From NCBI GenBank assembly GCA_964653555.1, contig CAZZFT010000010.1:1-64000 (forward strand): a stretch of 64,000 nucleotides of DNA, read 5' to 3'. This document shows positions 63,538 to 64,000 of the stretch, one piece after another. Below the pieces are notes generated by a model, which had not been told where the DNA came from, searched no databases, and saw only the letters and a list, made by a program, of their open reading frames with translations. How positions within the stretch are numbered: position 1 is the first letter of the stretch; the number at the start of each line of letters is the position of its first letter. The stretch is from JAHEJV01 sp964653555 (GTDB lineage Bacteria; Myxococcota_A; UBA9160; SMWR01). The position numbers were made by a program, and so were the translations under genes.

Positions 63538-64000
63538 CTAGTACTTCCGCTCCTCCGGCACCCACTTGCCCAGCGTCACGTCCTTGCGACCCAGCCGCGG
63601 ACCCGCGGCGTCGTAGTAGCAGAGCGTGTGGTAGAGATAGTTGTGGTCGTCGCGCGTCGGGGCGTCGCGCCGGGTGTGCGCGCCGCGCGACTCGCGTCGG
63701 TGGGCTGCCGACACCGCGAGCGCCTCGGCCACCTCGAGCATGTTGTCGAGCTCGAGCGCCGCCGTGATCTCGGTGTTGAACACGGTGCTCGAGTCCTCGA
63801 GTCGGACCTCGCTCATGCGCTGCTTGAGCTGGGCGAGGGTGCGCACGGTCTCGTCCATCGAAGCCTGCTCTCGGTAGACGCCGCAGCCGCTCTCCATGGT
63901 CCGATTCAGTTCGCGCCGCAGCTGGGAGAGCTTCTCGCTTCCGCTCCGGGCGTCGCGCGCCGACGCCAGCCGCGCCGATTCCTCCTCGGCCTGCTGGCGG
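63538..64000 (-). CDS. frdA: Fumarate reductase flavoprotein subunit, C-terminal part (cut by window edge)
   Basis: The C-terminal about 154 residues of FrdA; the gene continues past the right edge, so FAD and active-site blocks are not visible. RRELNRTMESGCGVYREQAS and the helical capping domain with LEDSSTVFNTEITAALELDN are conserved, as is RESRGAHTRRDAPTRDDHNY (the end motif near the substrate-side Arg/His). It ends TAG at 63538 next to frdB. First gene of frdABCD in transcription order. Confidence 0.92.
   Translation of the reverse strand, partial: RQQAEEESARLASARDARSGSEKLSQLRRELNRTMESGCGVYREQASMDETVRTLAQLKQRMSEVRLEDSSTVFNTEITAALELDNMLEVAEALAVSAAHRRESRGAHTRRDAPTRDDHNYLYHTLCYYDAAGPRLGRKDVTLGKWVPEERKY

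Overview
The window is about 70% GC, with densely packed genes, many GTG starts and many 4-base ATGA/GTGA overlaps. Several features point to a Gram-negative bacterium with an outer membrane: lipoprotein signal peptides, a BamE-like lipoprotein, an outer-membrane barrel, a PEP-CTERM protein and a four-subunit fumarate reductase. Paired acyl-CoA dehydrogenases, CoA-transferases, F420-type (LLM) oxidoreductases and CRTAC1/UnbV proteins together suggest a heterotrophic deltaproteobacterial-type lineage (Myxococcota or Desulfobacterota/Binatia-like). That placement is inference; no rRNA or marker gene is present.

Layout. 1-9.6 kb: a halogenase-like and a CrtI-like flavoprotein, a barrel protein, a CRTAC1/UnbV lipoprotein interrupted by an in-frame TGA, a BamE-like lipoprotein, then a MIO-type aromatic ammonia-lyase, a hot-dog thioesterase and a methyltransferase. 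The last group resembles one arm of an aryl-polyene-type pathway. 9.6-17.8 kb: a minus-strand redox/catabolic operon (SDR, D-aminoacylase-like amidohydrolase, LLM enzyme, KstD-like flavoprotein, old-yellow-enzyme/dienoyl reductase, NTF2-like protein), flanked by two gene remnants. 17.8-27.5 kb: two beta-lactamase-fold serine hydrolases, a degenerate solitary tyrosine recombinase, a SWIM/SNF2 pair, and a PspA-like/membrane pair. 27.7-31.5 kb: a two-component system and an aspartoacylase-like enzyme. 31.5-39.8 kb: an acyltransferase, an acyl-CoA dehydrogenase operon that reads as two alpha/beta pairs plus an enoyl-CoA hydratase, and a divergent acyl-CoA synthetase.

39.9-50.1 kb: a small lipoprotein, a twice-frameshifted LLM gene, a beta-propeller protein, and a compact plus-strand operon. 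The operon encodes an M20 N-carbamoyl-type amidohydrolase, an isochorismatase-fold cysteine hydrolase, a sodium/solute symporter, a 40-residue membrane peptide, an ATCase-family carbamoyltransferase that has lost the aspartate-binding loop, and a glutamine-dependent asparagine synthetase-like enzyme. Import, ureido/carbamoyl chemistry and amidation are packed together; I do not recognise this as a described pathway.

50.1-64 kb: alpha-methylacyl-CoA racemase, PabB, a DHH phosphoesterase, BolA, a PF09859-type oxygenase, a truncated helical-repeat fragment, Hsp20, a CaiB/BaiF CoA-transferase, an amidase with a small upstream partner, a PEP-CTERM protein, a metallo-beta-lactamase-fold enzyme, a methyltransferase, and frdABCD running off the right edge.

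The two most interesting signals are the TGA in the CRTAC1/UnbV gene, followed at bacterial SECIS spacing by a perfect 7-bp hairpin with a GGUC loop, and the carbamoyl/ureido operon at 42.9-50.1 kb. No tRNA, rRNA, CRISPR array or complete insertion sequence was recognised.
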